This document shows, one piece after another, positions 1 through 10,996 of a DNA stretch of 64,000 nt. Where the stretch lies: the NCBI GenBank assembly GCA_009733575.1, contig ML769625.1:40233-104232 (forward strand), in the 5' to 3' direction. The notes under the pieces are model-generated. The model was not told the DNA's origin. It searched no databases and saw nothing but the letters and a program-made list of their open reading frames with translations. Each line of letters starts with the position of its first letter. Positions within the stretch are counted from its first letter, which is position 1. A program made the translations under genes and the position numbers. This DNA comes from Gymnopus androsaceus JB14 (Eukaryota; Basidiomycota; Agaricomycetes; Agaricales; Omphalotaceae).

Positions 1-667
1 TCGCACAAATATCCGTCGCCGTTTTGTACATCAGCAGCTCCGTGGCGTTGGTTGTCGTAAAATTGTAAGTCTCGTTGAGCTCATCAGCGATCTGGGGAGA
101 AATAAGTGGAACAATGTAATCGAAGAATTGGTCCCAACGGCGAAGAATAGCGTCATAGGAAGTGACTTTCATATTGTCATCAAACGCCATAAACATGTCG
201 ATCTGGAGCGGGACTAAGAGGCTGACTGTCGGATAGCTCAGTTCGTTGACAAAGCTGGCCACAACAACGGGGGGTTCGACTACGAGTGATTGAATGACAA
301 ATGATGAGGGCGTCCCGATGAGCTGTGTGGTGTTCTCCAATGCACTTTGGATAAATAAGCCAAAAAGATATTCGTTATTGAGCTCTTGCCCGATGAAAGT
401 CGTCATAACATCAATTCGGCCAACGACATCCTCAGAAAATGGGCTCGATATCGTGCCTTCCACTACTGCTGTGGGATCGGTGAAACTGAAGAATCGAATG
501 TCAGCGTTCATTGTGATTTGAATCATTTATACACACAGTGTAGCAAAATTCGAGACAGCATCCATATACTCAATGGGCTGCTTATATGCTGAGCTGAGCG
601 CAACCAGCTGAAGAAGCACTGAAGCAACTATCGAAGCAAGCATACGAGGCATAGAAGCTATTTGCAT
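1..667 (-). CDS. Secreted protein of unknown function, C-terminus beyond the left edge
   Basis: Exon 1 runs from an ATG at 667 (another in frame at 652) to 537; a 51-bp intron (486-536, donor GTGTGT, acceptor TTCAG) is followed by an open exon to the window edge. The N-terminus has a basic start and a hydrophobic run ending LVALSSA, read as a signal peptide. The rest is acidic and soluble, with N-glycosylation sequons such as NTT, NET, NFT and NAT, and a segment YDAILRRWDQFFDYIVPL that resembles basidiomycete secreted proteins of unknown function. ATG 667 is preferred because its upstream context is GCC. I do not recognise a catalytic domain. The call of a real gene is fairly sure because the frame stays open over 480 bp after splicing; the function is unknown. 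Confidence 0.65.
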
Positions 668-956
668 GGCAACACCGATAGAAAAGATATGACAAGTGGT
701 AATGAAGGGAGCCCAATTTCGTACTAGAACATGGGGTGTACAATGTACATTTAAGCTCCTGTCATAAGGCATTTTATCCCATTTCCATTGGTCTCGGGTC
801 CAGCGTTGGCGAGTGTACAAGTGGTAGTGGGAGTTTGAGCGCGGCTAACTCATTCAATCGTTCCTGAATGATATCGCGATGAAACCTCTGTACTAGAATA
901 GATGCGGAAAAAGCCCCTGACCGGCGAAAACTAAACGAGTCATGAGTATAATGCAT

Positions 957-2081
957 GTTACTCTACATAAGTAGGGGCTTGGGAGTCGATACGGACTTTG
1001 ACCCGAGATGGAGGCGACAAAAAGTTCAGGGAAGGCTAGGAAGGCGGAGGATGAGAGCAGAAGATGATAGTAGCTTCACCAGGACCATTAGCCAGAGTTT
1101 AATGTAACTTTCAACGACGAACGTCTCAAGCAGCGCTCCAGCTCACCATCCGAGTCTCCCATTCTAGAGCAACCGATGCAGGTGCCTCCCCCAACATATT
1201 CGTATGCGGAGTGTGAGTCCGAGTGATAGATCCAAGGTGGCGGTAGTATCCTAAGATACGCCGAACGAAATGGGCAAAGATAATTCAATATAGGCTCGAC
1301 CTTCGGCTTGGATTTCCCTAAATGGCGCTACTATTCTGGCCTAAATGACGTTATTTCGGATAGGAAAATCAAAAACCAATCTTCAAAAATTCCACAAAAA
1401 GCTAAAATGACCCTCTGACACTTTGAAACTGGATAGATACTAACCAGACCCATCGCACAAAATTCCTGCGTCAAGAATTTTTAGGTGGGCGCTGGTGCAC
1501 CGCCATAAATGACGCTATAAAGGACTGGGAGCCGATCTAAGGGCTCGAAATGACACTATATTAGGCAGGATTTTCCTAAAAATTTTGGATCTAAATGACG
1601 CTAATTCGGGCGTGCTTCAGTAGGAGCCTTCGGAGGGGCGGGACCAAGACCTGAGTTGACTGTACTAAAGTAAAGCCACTAAAACAGGGTGGGAGGATGG
1701 GAGACCTGAAAAAGGCGCTATACGCGTCGACCGTATCGGGCGTTGAGCGCTTGAGGGTTGAGAGCAAGAGTGGTGAGCGCCTAACCACGCGTGTGGGAAA
1801 CTCTCACCGTCCGGGCGCCTAACTTATCCTCCGTCCCTGTGGTCAAAGCGTAAAATTCATCACCACATCGCTGGCCACACTGCCATTATCTTTGTCCTTC
1901 CTACTTTAGAAGATTTCAAAGTGGTTCCAAAGCAAGTGAATTCAGTACGGTCAAAGAAGTTCAACGACAGTGGTTCTGGTTTTTTCTGCAAAAGGCCAAG
2001 AATGCAGACAATGAGTAATAGTAGGTATAAATACTCGGTATAACGAGACAAGGATGAATATCACAGAGAAACAACTCGAAC
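957..2081. other. Intergenic, with a scattered AAATGACGCTA-type motif
   Basis: No supportable gene. Between about 1318 and 1610 the motif family TAAATGACGCTATTTCGG recurs about five times in degenerate form (near 1319, 1340, 1503, 1545, 1590), with AGGAAAATC near 1361 and its complement GATTTTCCT near 1569. It looks like the remains of a non-coding repeat. A TATA-like GGTATAAATA near 2023 precedes the next candidate gene. Confidence 0.4.
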
Positions 2082-3025
2082 ATGTCGTCGTCCTCCAGTT
2101 CCAATCCACTTGAGCTACCAGCTTCTGGCACCAGTGGCAGAGCTCGCGAACCGAAGCCTTGACGTCAAAATGTTTGGTTCCTACGCCTACCTTCCTCCTG
2201 AACCCGCATATTTAGGCCCTCGAATACCACTCCCGACGCCAGACAATGGGATCGATCCAAGGTTGACTGTCTTGACTAGCAGTCAGCGTCAGCGACACGA
2301 TGCACAGCTGGAGATTATCCAACGACAGCAACATCAGGTCCATCCTCGACAAGTCTCCGCACTACGACTCCCCCATTGAGTAACTCCAATCGTTCTACTG
2401 GTAGCTCCCATATTCCCAGTCACAGCACCGAACGAGCTCCTCCAATGGAACCGACTAATTCCCATTACCCACATATTAACACCCCGACCTCGACTAACGT
2501 GACGAATAACGGAGACGGTGGCATCGATCCACGATTGACGGTGTTGACCAGAGGTCAGCGTCAGCGACAAGATGTTCAGCTGGAGATCATTCAGCGGCAA
2601 CGGCATCAACTTCATCGTGCCAATGGTGAAAATGTCCAACTGGAAATCGTTCATCGACAACGAGTTCAACTTCATCGTTCGATCCCGGGTCGGGATGCTG
2701 GGCATACCCGTCATCACTACCCGTCGTCTTCGACACAGTCACAGTCGCAGTCGCAAACCCGCGCCAACCCTCACCGAGACACTCACTGTTCATGTTCATG
2801 ACCATGCCTTCTGGGCGCAACGTCGAGCCTACCGCCGGTACTGGGTCATTAAGAGAGTCTACATCAGGACCGATAAGGTCTATCAGTGAGTTTATGCAGC
2901 AGCATAATCAGAGAGCGATGCAGACACGAAGCGCGACGAGGACAGGGACCATCGCCAATCCTTCGTATAACCCCGCATATTATCGGCCTCATACTGCAGA
3001 CCCAAAGTATGGTGCTGAGTACTGA
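2082..3025 (+). CDS. Doubtful small gene encoding a Gln/Arg/Ser-rich protein with an internal duplication
   Basis: Three open stretches in different frames (about 2082-2160, 2110-2379 and 2376-2801, then 2741-3025) would have to be joined by introns. One plausible intron is 2626-2738 (GTGAAA...ACACAG), which shifts the frame correctly into the last exon, ending at the stop at 3025. A TATA-like box near 2023 lies about 55 bp before the ATG at 2082. The predicted protein is hydrophilic and contains two copies of IDPRLTVLT..QRQR.D.QLEII, encoded by ~100-bp direct repeats at about 2245-2345 and 2520-2620. The first frame is closed at 2160 and its connection is unresolved, so this may equally be a decayed gene. 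Nothing indicates a function. Confidence 0.3.
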
Positions 3026-3668
3026 GGGTAAAAGACTCCGAAGGAAGACTCTGGGAATTTTGAGCAAGTTGAATGCGAGAATCTGAGATTACTCGTCACG
3101 ATTAAAGTTATGCCTTTTATGTATATGCCTCATGCTAATTCACGAACTTTATGTATGCCTCATGCAATTCACGAACTTTATGTATGCCTCAAATTATTGA
3201 CCGTCTAGTGCTGCCCACATAAATGGAATACATCGTGCTTGGAAAAAGTTCAAATCCGCAGTGAGCATTGAGAATACACGTACAGTCCGAACTGAATTAT
3301 CCACAAACCTTGACCTCAGCATATATATGTAGTAGCACACGTTACTAGGGATCCACTTGAAGCCGTCTTTGGATGGATAATCAGGACACATGAACCGGAA
3401 GATTGAAGGTTGGAACAACGTTGCATTGCGCATTGGAAGAGATGACAAGAAATAAGAAATAGAGCTTAAGGCTTGATCTACTAGTGCAACGCTAATCACA
3501 GAGAATGAAAAAGTAAGTAGGAAGCAATACCGCGCGTAATTATTCAGACAGCTGAAGCCAGAAGGAATTATTGCCTGTAGGTTCAAGTGACTTGGGATAT
3601 AAGAAGGCGGATGTGCCAGTGCCATATCATAGCCGAAATGTATACCAGGCGATTCATCATCCAAAATA
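3026..3668. other. Intergenic / 3' region of F-box gene 1
   Basis: No gene seen. A 27-bp-spaced near-repeat around CTTTATGTATGCCTCA occurs at about 3112-3190. A 160-codon open frame on the minus strand (3194-3676) has no recognisable content and overlaps the end of the F-box gene; it is probably its 3' untranslated region. Confidence 0.4.
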
Positions 3669-5357
3669 TCAATCAAAGAAACGCAGATCTATACCATTTT
3701 CTTGTAGAGCAATTGAACGCGGATCTGCAGACAAGCTTGTCGCATCAGAGCAGCCTACGAGTATGACACGCTTCAAAGGCGCAATGCCAGAGCTGGGACT
3801 CTGCTGCTGTCGTGATTCGATGACATCCAGGACATCGGAAGTAATCTGGGATGAGTGAATATCGAGATCTTGGAGGAGAGGAAGGATGGCAGGAGAATCT
3901 ACAGGATAATGATGTAGAGCCTCGAGGACTATAGTCCCGCTATAGTCGGAATGCGTTTTAGTCTGAGGAGAAGACAAATAAAGGCGCAATTTTGTCAGGG
4001 AGGATGGAAGGATCCGAAGGATGGAGACAACGAGCACCGATTTCCAATTTAAAATGAGACTGCAGCTCCTAAGGGTACAGTTCGAGCGCTGAAAAAAGTG
4101 GGAAAGGGGATCAACCAAAACCTCGTTTACATCCGAAAGGTCAGTTCGCCTGGAGCGAATATGAAGATTGTCCAAAAAAGGAGCGGAGATATGTTCCAGA
4201 AGCTGGTGCAAGCCTTTGCAAGTTGAGTTCCAATTGTCCAAGATCAGCGTTGTCAATGAACCAAGTGGTAAAAGACCATTTTGAAGGTGCAGCTCAGCTA
4301 TGAAGGAGAGAATGCTCAGCTTGCACGATACAAGATTTGGCATTTTTGCGAGAAGCGCCAAGGCCATTTGACAATCATGCATGGTATAGTGAAGATGAAG
4401 AATTTGACTCCACGGAAACAAGAAGTCGTCAACGAACGACGTACGACATCTTAACCGAAGTTCCTGAAGTTGGGGTGCATACTGAAATGTATCAATAGTC
4501 CTCCCCGACTCCAAGTACGAGTCATAATGCAGGTGAAGAGTGCGGAGGGAAGAGAGGGCGCCTCGAATCTGGGATAGAGCATCAAAATCTCTGGCATTCT
4601 TCACCGTGTGAGTTATAGACACCTCTCTCCACCGCTGAGAATGAGCGGTGATATTGAGAAGTAAAGCACGAGATAGGTCCCGAAAGTGAAAATTGCTGGG
4701 TATGCGCAGTGACAGAGTAAGTGGATAATCTCGGGATCTTTGAAGCTGTTGGTTAAGGAAGAATATAGATGATTCCAAAGCACGGTTACCATCCTTTCCT
4801 TTGTGCAGAGATCGCGATCCGGGAGGTCCTATAATCGACAAGAACGCAATGCCATAGTCCAGAGACAACTGCACGGGAGCCCAAAGTCGGGAAGATGAGA
4901 GTACAGCCTGACGCCATTGGGAACATACATGACTCAAAGTCCACGACTCAAAGCAGACGTTTGAGCTTCTATCCACACGCCAAAGATCCAAGCGGGTGTT
5001 CATATCAAAAATGTAGAGCCATACATCCGAAGGAACTCTGCGGATGGGATGAAGAATGACTTTGGAAATCTCCTGCTCTTGCTCGAGCGCTCTTTGCTCC
5101 TCCTTCAGCTCTGCGGGAGTAGATTCGAGAGTCCCCACAATTGAAGTGATCTCGGCAATGCGCAATTCCCTTTTCGTACGTCGAGACAATAACTCGTCTT
5201 GAACAGAAGGAGGAGGTTCATCGTTGGAATTCAGTAGCTTTTGTATATCCGGAATCGTTCCAAGCTCAAGACCCGAGTGCTGTTTCCTAGATATAGCAAG
5301 ATCTATTCCACAGCTAGGACAAGCCGCCTCGGCCTTGGAAGCATTCGAGTCCGGCAT
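3669..5357 (-). CDS. F-box/leucine-rich protein 1
   Basis: A single open exon of 562 codons starts at the ATG at 5357. The first ~100 residues contain a CPSCG pair and a charged, coiled-coil-like helix; an F-box follows near residues 100-165 (core PIRRVPSDVWLYIFDM, then WTLSHVCSQWRQAVLSSSRLW). The rest is irregular leucine-rich repeats. In mushrooms this architecture is a large family thought to recruit substrates to SCF ubiquitin ligases through Skp1; the substrate cannot be told from sequence. Upstream, the minus strand reads TTTCTCGCATTGCAG just before the start, which suggests a 5'-UTR intron. A second member of the family lies at 8506-10113. The frame is intact. The F-box call rests on the visible motif, not a search. 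Confidence 0.85.
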   Translation of the reverse strand: MPDSNASKAEAACPSCGIDLAISRKQHSGLELGTIPDIQKLLNSNDEPPPSVQDELLSRRTKRELRIAEITSIVGTLESTPAELKEEQRALEQEQEISKVILHPIRRVPSDVWLYIFDMNTRLDLWRVDRSSNVCFESWTLSHVCSQWRQAVLSSSRLWAPVQLSLDYGIAFLSIIGPPGSRSLHKGKDGNRALESSIFFLNQQLQRSRDYPLTLSLRIPSNFHFRDLSRALLLNITAHSQRWREVSITHTVKNARDFDALSQIRGALSSLRTLHLHYDSYLESGRTIDTFQYAPQLQELRLRCRTSFVDDFLFPWSQILHLHYTMHDCQMALALLAKMPNLVSCKLSILSFIAELHLQNGLLPLGSLTTLILDNWNSTCKGLHQLLEHISAPFLDNLHIRSRRTDLSDVNEVLVDPLSHFFQRSNCTLRSCSLILNWKSVLVVSILRILPSSLTKLRLYLSSPQTKTHSDYSGTIVLEALHHYPVDSPAILPLLQDLDIHSSQITSDVLDVIESRQQQSPSSGIAPLKRVILVGCSDATSLSADPRSIALQENGIDLRFFD

Positions 5358-5366
5358 ATCCTGCAA

Positions 5367-6077
5367 TGCGAGAAAATATTCGTTAGTATGCCCATGAAAT
5401 GAATATGAAGGATATATGTACTATTCGAACCAGACTGCAACTTGAAGTGGAACTTTGAATCTGGATAAGTGCTTGATGATAAAGACCTATAGCGAGAGGT
5501 TAGCTACGATATCTACAAAGCATTCTTAAGGAATACCTGTTGGGAGTTGGCTGCGAAGGACGAGGAGAGCGGCGCTTATTCAAACGGAAAAGGCGCTCAC
5601 TCTTTGGCTTCATTCATGCGTGTTCGCTTTAACTGAAAGCCCTTCAGCCTCTGAAGCCTTCTGAACAATTCTTATGAGCTGAAAGGCTCAAAGTGCGCTG
5701 AAAGACTTGGGATCCTTTTCGAACCGTAGCTCAGCGAAGAATTTCACGAGCCATGGCAGAATAAATCAGTCAGTCCTTGCTTGAATCTCGATTCTCTAGC
5801 CCCAAAGTTACTGACGATTATCTGCTGCTTTCAGAGCTCGGAGTAGAACAAAAAGACTATTTGATGCCCAAATCTTCTTTTGTCCACATCGATGCGAAAA
5901 GCCACTTTCGTTGCATTGTTACCTGTTCTTGTTTAGGAAATTCTTACAATGGGGCCACAGCGCTTCGTTGTTTTGCTCAAAACCACAGGTTGTAAACAAG
6001 AACATGTGGTATGACAACTGTGACCGTTGAATCTGACTATCTTCCTTCAGCTCTATCATCATCTCTATCGTAAACTC
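5367..6077. other. Divergent promoter between F-box gene 1 and the Gln/Ser-rich gene
   Basis: No supportable coding region. The stretch GTATGAC...CTTCCTTCAG at about 6009-6050 reads as a 5'-UTR intron of the downstream gene. The 5630-5700 segment contains several AAGCCTTC/CTGAAAG-type short repeats. Confidence 0.35.
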
Positions 6078-8297
6078 ATGGCTCTGGATGCAACTCCAGG
6101 GATACCGTCTTCTCATTCTATACCAATTCATCAAACTAATAACAGTTTGTTGAAAAGGGCCCTCGCAGGTGCTGCTCACGGAGCTGCTCATCTTCAGACC
6201 GTGCCCCACCAGCCTCATACTCCGCAGAATCACTCCAATGCGAACCCGAATGCTTCATCTACCTTGTTCCAACGAAGCGCCAACTCATACTTGGACGCCA
6301 ACCAGAACACCCTTATCCCTTTCAATCTCGCTGATTCGGATCCTTCTGGCCAAGGAATCCCATATCAGCTTCCAGCTACCAACGATTACCGTCGCGTTCA
6401 GCAGCAGCAACAAAATGCCTACCATGTAGATGCACGGCCAATGTCCACGCCGACGTCGAACGAGATACGGCAACAGCACCAGCAGACACCACTAACGTGG
6501 CTGCCTCCTCGAACGTTACAGTCGAGCCCATCATCATCGTTATCATCTTCCTCATCCTCATCCTCATCTTCCTATGCTCTTCAAAGTACGGTCATACCAG
6601 GTACATCATCGTCGCTAGTTAATGGTTTGACGCCAAAATCTCCATCAACTTCTATTCAACGTCCAGTGCTCGAGCGACGATACGCTCAATCTAACTATGC
6701 CGTCCCAACGCCGGCAATTCCTGGTGCTGGTACACTACCATCATCGTCACCAGCACTTCAGAGATCTGGTTCCGACACACTTATACCCTCTTTCTCCTCT
6801 TCACCGTTTGCTTCTTCCCAAATTTCATCATCACCAGAGCCAATTCGACAACAACAACGGCAGCCGCAGGCTGTCGAACCACAACCCATTTCGTCGCGAC
6901 CAGGTCTTCTAATCGCGCAGAACGATCCTCAGATTGGGTCAGCTTCGACAGCTTCTGCACAGGTTGGTGTTGGCTCTCATTCGCATTCCAGCCGCAGTCG
7001 TGTTGCTACGACTCGACAAAAGAACAACGCAGGCCGTAGTGCTCCTGCTAATCAACAGCACCAACTTCAAGCTGGACCAGGATACTCATCCGAGCCTGTG
7101 CCCCTGAGGCTCCCAACTCCTGCTCAATTTTATGCAGTAGCTCAGGCGAGTCAGAGCTCCCAACCTCAGCAGCAGGTGGCTCAACAGATTGCTCAGCATG
7201 AGGTACCTGTAATACCTTCTTCTGCTGGCGCGCAGCGCAACGACGAAGTCCCTGCTCTCAGTCGACAGCCGCACCAAGGAAATCAACCTGGATCAGGGTA
7301 TTCGTCCGAGACTGTCCCTTTGAGCTTACCGACTCCTGCTCAATTTCGTGTTCACCAGCAGCAGCAGCAGCAGAAGCAGGCTTCGCAGGTCATTTCGCTT
7401 CCTCCTCCTGTCCAAAGTCGAACGGGAACGCCTGCGAGTCTACATGCACAGCAAACCGCAGGTAAGAAGAGGAAAGCCCAAGAGGCTGTGGGCGAAATGA
7501 TTATGGTCGATTCGCCTACGCTTAGTAACGTCACGCCTTTCCGACCTCAAAATGCTAGCGGTGGTATTGGCGATAGCAGCTTGTCAGCGATATTCGTCCC
7601 TTCACCTGCTGAATCCACTGGTGCGCCGGGGAAAGCCACTATCACTCGACTATCGCCTCGCGCCCAAGCGTTGGCGTATCCATCTCCACCATCGACTTTA
7701 CCTTCAACTTCCGCTTCTCCTCCTGCATCTGATTCGGATTTTCCTCTCCCTCCATCTGTCCCTGCAGCCAAGAAACGCAGAGTCGGTGACTATCCAGATG
7801 CACCCCAGTATTCCGAGCCAACCAGTGTACAAGCCATGATGTTCTTTGCGAATTTTATCAATGGTGAGACACCGGAAACCGTACCGCTACAAAGAGTGGG
7901 AGCGGAGGGACAAACGATGATAGCCAATTTGGTGACGGATCCTCTAGTGTTGGAATTTGATCATGGTCGCTTTGGTCAAGCTCCTTCACCCTCACCGCAC
8001 GCTTCTGAATCGAGGTCTGAGTGGCAGCCATCCTGGCTTGGTGGGAAGAAGATTTTCGACTCAAACTGCGAGCCGAAATGTGACTCTACTTTGTTGAGCA
8101 GGTGGGATCTTCGAGACGACGACGACGAGTCGTTGCCTCCATTGGATGTTCGGCAGCGTATGGTCGAGTCGGGGGAGTTTTTCATTGATGATGAGTATAA
8201 GGAGCCCGAAGATAGGAACGATGAGCTGCCGTACGCGCATATGGTGATCGATGGTATTCTTGTTAGACTTCCGTTCGGGCAGGATAATGCTTGTTAA
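6078..8297 (+). CDS. Large disordered Gln/Ser/Pro-rich protein with nuclear-localisation-like motifs
   Basis: One uninterrupted frame of 739 codons from the ATG at 6078; earlier in-frame triplets are not ATG and lie in a likely 5'-UTR intron. The protein is almost wholly low complexity: Gln runs near residues 110 and 430, a Ser run near residues 150-165, and Pro/Ser linkers. Two copies of GYSSE.VPL.LPTPAQF sit near residues 333-352 and 404-424, an internal duplication. Basic clusters KKRK (about residue 463) and AAKKRRV (about 564) look like nuclear localisation signals. The last ~170 residues are less repetitive and acidic, ending in HMVIDGILVRLPFGQ, which may be the conserved core. No DNA-binding fold is visible. 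A transcription co-regulator is possible but is inference only. The long open frame on a low-complexity sequence supports a real gene. Confidence 0.7.
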   Translation: MALDATPGIPSSHSIPIHQTNNSLLKRALAGAAHGAAHLQTVPHQPHTPQNHSNANPNASSTLFQRSANSYLDANQNTLIPFNLADSDPSGQGIPYQLPATNDYRRVQQQQQNAYHVDARPMSTPTSNEIRQQHQQTPLTWLPPRTLQSSPSSSLSSSSSSSSSSYALQSTVIPGTSSSLVNGLTPKSPSTSIQRPVLERRYAQSNYAVPTPAIPGAGTLPSSSPALQRSGSDTLIPSFSSSPFASSQISSSPEPIRQQQRQPQAVEPQPISSRPGLLIAQNDPQIGSASTASAQVGVGSHSHSSRSRVATTRQKNNAGRSAPANQQHQLQAGPGYSSEPVPLRLPTPAQFYAVAQASQSSQPQQQVAQQIAQHEVPVIPSSAGAQRNDEVPALSRQPHQGNQPGSGYSSETVPLSLPTPAQFRVHQQQQQQKQASQVISLPPPVQSRTGTPASLHAQQTAGKKRKAQEAVGEMIMVDSPTLSNVTPFRPQNASGGIGDSSLSAIFVPSPAESTGAPGKATITRLSPRAQALAYPSPPSTLPSTSASPPASDSDFPLPPSVPAAKKRRVGDYPDAPQYSEPTSVQAMMFFANFINGETPETVPLQRVGAEGQTMIANLVTDPLVLEFDHGRFGQAPSPSPHASESRSEWQPSWLGGKKIFDSNCEPKCDSTLLSRWDLRDDDDESLPPLDVRQRMVESGEFFIDDEYKEPEDRNDELPYAHMVIDGILVRLPFGQDNAC

Positions 8298-8505
8298 CCA
8301 ATGCTGAGGTTACATATCTGTACTAGTATCTTATTCCAGTAGATAGCATAACTCTGTATGTATTTCTAGTTGTACTTGAATAATGATCACTACTCACAGA
8401 CACGTCAGCTGCTACTTCTGGATATTATTGTACATGTACATGTACTCGAATCTTTTTGCAATATTAATTATCAAGAGACAAACAGTATGAGTAGGCAAAC
8501 ACTAC

Positions 8506-10113
8506 TTAAGCTACATCGTCTTCGAATTCGAAATTTACAGTTAAACCTTTCAATTCGGTTCTACATCTCTCCATGCGCTCTTCCACAATCAAGTTGGTGT
8601 ATCCAAATACGGAGAAGGCAAAAGATGCTCTCTCTAAACGAACCACGCCGTTTCCTTCACCCTGAGAATCATGATCAGTCAACGGCCACCATCGCGACTC
8701 AATCATATCTGGAACCTCCGAAGGGTATTCATCGCCGCAATAACATCCTTCTATGTCCATGTCTAATTCTCGCAGTTTCGGAAGAAGGGCAAGTTGATCG
8801 GTGCGATCAGCAAATGTGAGTGCCTTGAGCAGGGGCCTGACATCGAAACAGATGTTCACGATGCTTAACATCTCGATTGTCGGGAATACATCCAGGACCT
8901 CTGTAATCCTTTCAGCAGGGGAAGGAGAATGAATATCTGAATCCCATTCCAGGCCATGCAGAATTAACGATTGTAGCGGTGGTCCGCCCGAGCGCTGTTG
9001 AAACGATACTAGCTCTCGTGCGAGACTGGAAACGTTCTCCCTGTAGATATCATCGCGCAGCTGGCGGATAATATGCAACTCTTTGAGCTGAGGGGCAATC
9101 AAGCGACGAATAAGGTCCTCATCATGTGCGCCTTTGCTTGAACTTCTGAGGCGCAGGGAGCTCAGAGCGGGGAGGGATATATCGAAAGGTCCAGCATTGA
9201 AATTATCGAAGGAAGAGTGTCCTAGAGGGAAATGAATCTGAATCTCCACGAGTGAGGGGCTTTTGGCGATGATATTCGTGTAGATGATGGGGTTCAAACA
9301 CAGTTCAGTGCAGTTCACTGAAAGTTGTCGGATGAGCGGTGGCAGTACCAGAGCATCTGCTAAGGAGTACCAATAAGTTTCATCGAGTCTAATGCTCTGG
9401 AGTCGATCAGAGCCCGAAAAAGTTTGTATTTTTCCAGAGGATGTATCAAATCCAGCAACCCGATCCACCACTGAGAGGGCGAGATGTTCCAGCTGAGGTA
9501 GGGATGAAGACAGGGATTGGAGCAAAGGCTCGACCGATACGCGGGAGGCTCTAAGTTCAAGGGAACGGATGCGATGGCAGAAAGGTAAGATAGCTTCTGT
9601 GATCTCTGTTGAATTGCGCTGGTGTTCGAGTCGGATGTGCACATCCAGAGGAAGATCTCCACTCCGCGAAAGATACGAGGTAATCATATCTCTGTCAAAA
9701 CCGTCATGAAAACGAGGAGTTACCCATGCCGAGGATAAACAGAGTTCGCTCCAGAGACTCGGCGTACTATATGCAGCGTTCCGCCATGCCGCACAGACAC
9801 TCGTCAAGATATTCCTGAACCTGCGAGTATCTCCCAAAAATAATCCGTCAGATCCTCTCAAGTTTACACAATACCACTCGAAGATTGCAGACAGGATCTC
9901 CGTAGGTACGCGACGAATGGGCGCAGCGACGTTACGAAGAGAGGAAATCTTGTTTCTAAGCACTTCTATCGCGACCGTTATTGAAGTTCGCTTTGCTTTG
10001 AGAACAGCGGTTTCAGCCTCTGCCTCCGAGATTTGGGCGTGAATATTTGAAAGTTCAACTGGGTTAAGCCAGACGGGAGTTTCTATGCGAGGTTGGGATA
10101 AGTATTGAGCCAT
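8506..10113 (-). CDS. F-box/leucine-rich protein 2
   Basis: A 535-codon intronless frame starts at the ATG at 10113 (MAQYLSQP). A helical segment (residues ~20-60, rich in Ala/Glu/Lys) precedes an F-box core PIRRVPTEILSAIFEWYC and the paired motif ILTSVCAAWRNAAYSTPSLW at about residues 65-125. Leucine-rich repeats follow to the C-terminus (for example LEHLALSVVD, LSSLRLRSSS, LKELHIIRQL). It belongs to the same broad family as the protein encoded at 3669-5357, but the two differ in the N-terminal third and are not recent duplicates. The likely role is substrate selection for an SCF-type ubiquitin ligase. The gene faces the Gln/Ser-rich gene tail to tail, about 210 bp apart. Confidence 0.85.
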   Translation of the reverse strand: MAQYLSQPRIETPVWLNPVELSNIHAQISEAEAETAVLKAKRTSITVAIEVLRNKISSLRNVAAPIRRVPTEILSAIFEWYCVNLRGSDGLFLGDTRRFRNILTSVCAAWRNAAYSTPSLWSELCLSSAWVTPRFHDGFDRDMITSYLSRSGDLPLDVHIRLEHQRNSTEITEAILPFCHRIRSLELRASRVSVEPLLQSLSSSLPQLEHLALSVVDRVAGFDTSSGKIQTFSGSDRLQSIRLDETYWYSLADALVLPPLIRQLSVNCTELCLNPIIYTNIIAKSPSLVEIQIHFPLGHSSFDNFNAGPFDISLPALSSLRLRSSSKGAHDEDLIRRLIAPQLKELHIIRQLRDDIYRENVSSLARELVSFQQRSGGPPLQSLILHGLEWDSDIHSPSPAERITEVLDVFPTIEMLSIVNICFDVRPLLKALTFADRTDQLALLPKLRELDMDIEGCYCGDEYPSEVPDMIESRWWPLTDHDSQGEGNGVVRLERASFAFSVFGYTNLIVEERMERCRTELKGLTVNFEFEDDVA

Positions 10114-10996
10114 GGCCGCGAGCAAATCACGAAGAAGAAAAGTACAAGACTCGAGAGAGACGATATGACCGGGAAAGACGATATCAAAAAGGAAGAGTTC
10201 TCACACCGGGTCAAATAGACGCTCAACCCTGAGGAATGATCTATGGAACGATCTATGACCTCCATTTCCTCTACATACTCTCCTTCACCGTCTACAGGCG
10301 CCACTAGAGTCTAGCTTTCCTCCTCGGGGCTCGCACATCCCGCAAATCTCGAACTCGAATCTCAACATCATAGGAGAGTAGGATGGTTAATGCTGTGTTA
10401 ATGGCAAGTCCGAAGTCGAGTTGACTGTTCACCCAACCCTGAAGATTGATATATCGCTGTGTCCAGGTCCCCGTCGCTCATTCATAATACCCAAAGAGGT
10501 ACATATGTACATAGTCACCCCGGATGTTGAAAAATTCCTAACCGTTTCCCATATTTTTTCGGACAAGTAAAAGACCGTATTCGCTATAACAATCTGCCTC
10601 CCTGTTCAATGCTCGCTGGCACTTGTATGAGGACAAGAGACTGCGGGCGCCGGAAGCATTAGTCGACTTCTAGGTGCTCTTCAGATGGTATGAAAGCACC
10701 CCAAATCCCAAGTGCCATCTGGACCCTGGTGCCATGACTAGTGCTCCCGTCGTCGCCTGATGTATAAGTACTATTAGTACAGGCCCCTTTACGTCTGACA
10801 GTAAATTACTACATTTTACCCTTGATCTATCTTGAGGCTATAATCTATACTTATAAAACCTTCGTCCCGTATAACTATAAGTGTCGGCCTATCCCAAGTA
10901 ACGATTGTCGCACCAAGCCCAGACCACTCACTGTTCTGTCGCGCCCAGCCCAGACCACTCACTGTTCTCCCCAGCTGAAAACTCATTCAGTTCGTC
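10114..10996. promoter_or_regulatory. Upstream region of DUF6534 gene 1, partly shared with gene 2
   Basis: No coding region. A segment near 10690 (TGAAAGCACCCCAAATCCC) matches one near 36167 upstream of DUF6534 gene 2. Immediately before the ATG, the 22-bp unit beginning AGCCCAGACCACTCACTG occurs twice in tandem (10916-10937 and 10947-10968, period 31 bp); gene 2 has one copy of its core near 36600. These are candidate shared regulatory or 5'-leader elements. Confidence 0.45.

Noticed and set aside
3194..3676. 160-codon minus-strand open frame after F-box gene 1
   Set aside because: No domain, and it overlaps the end of the F-box frame; more likely 3' untranslated sequence.
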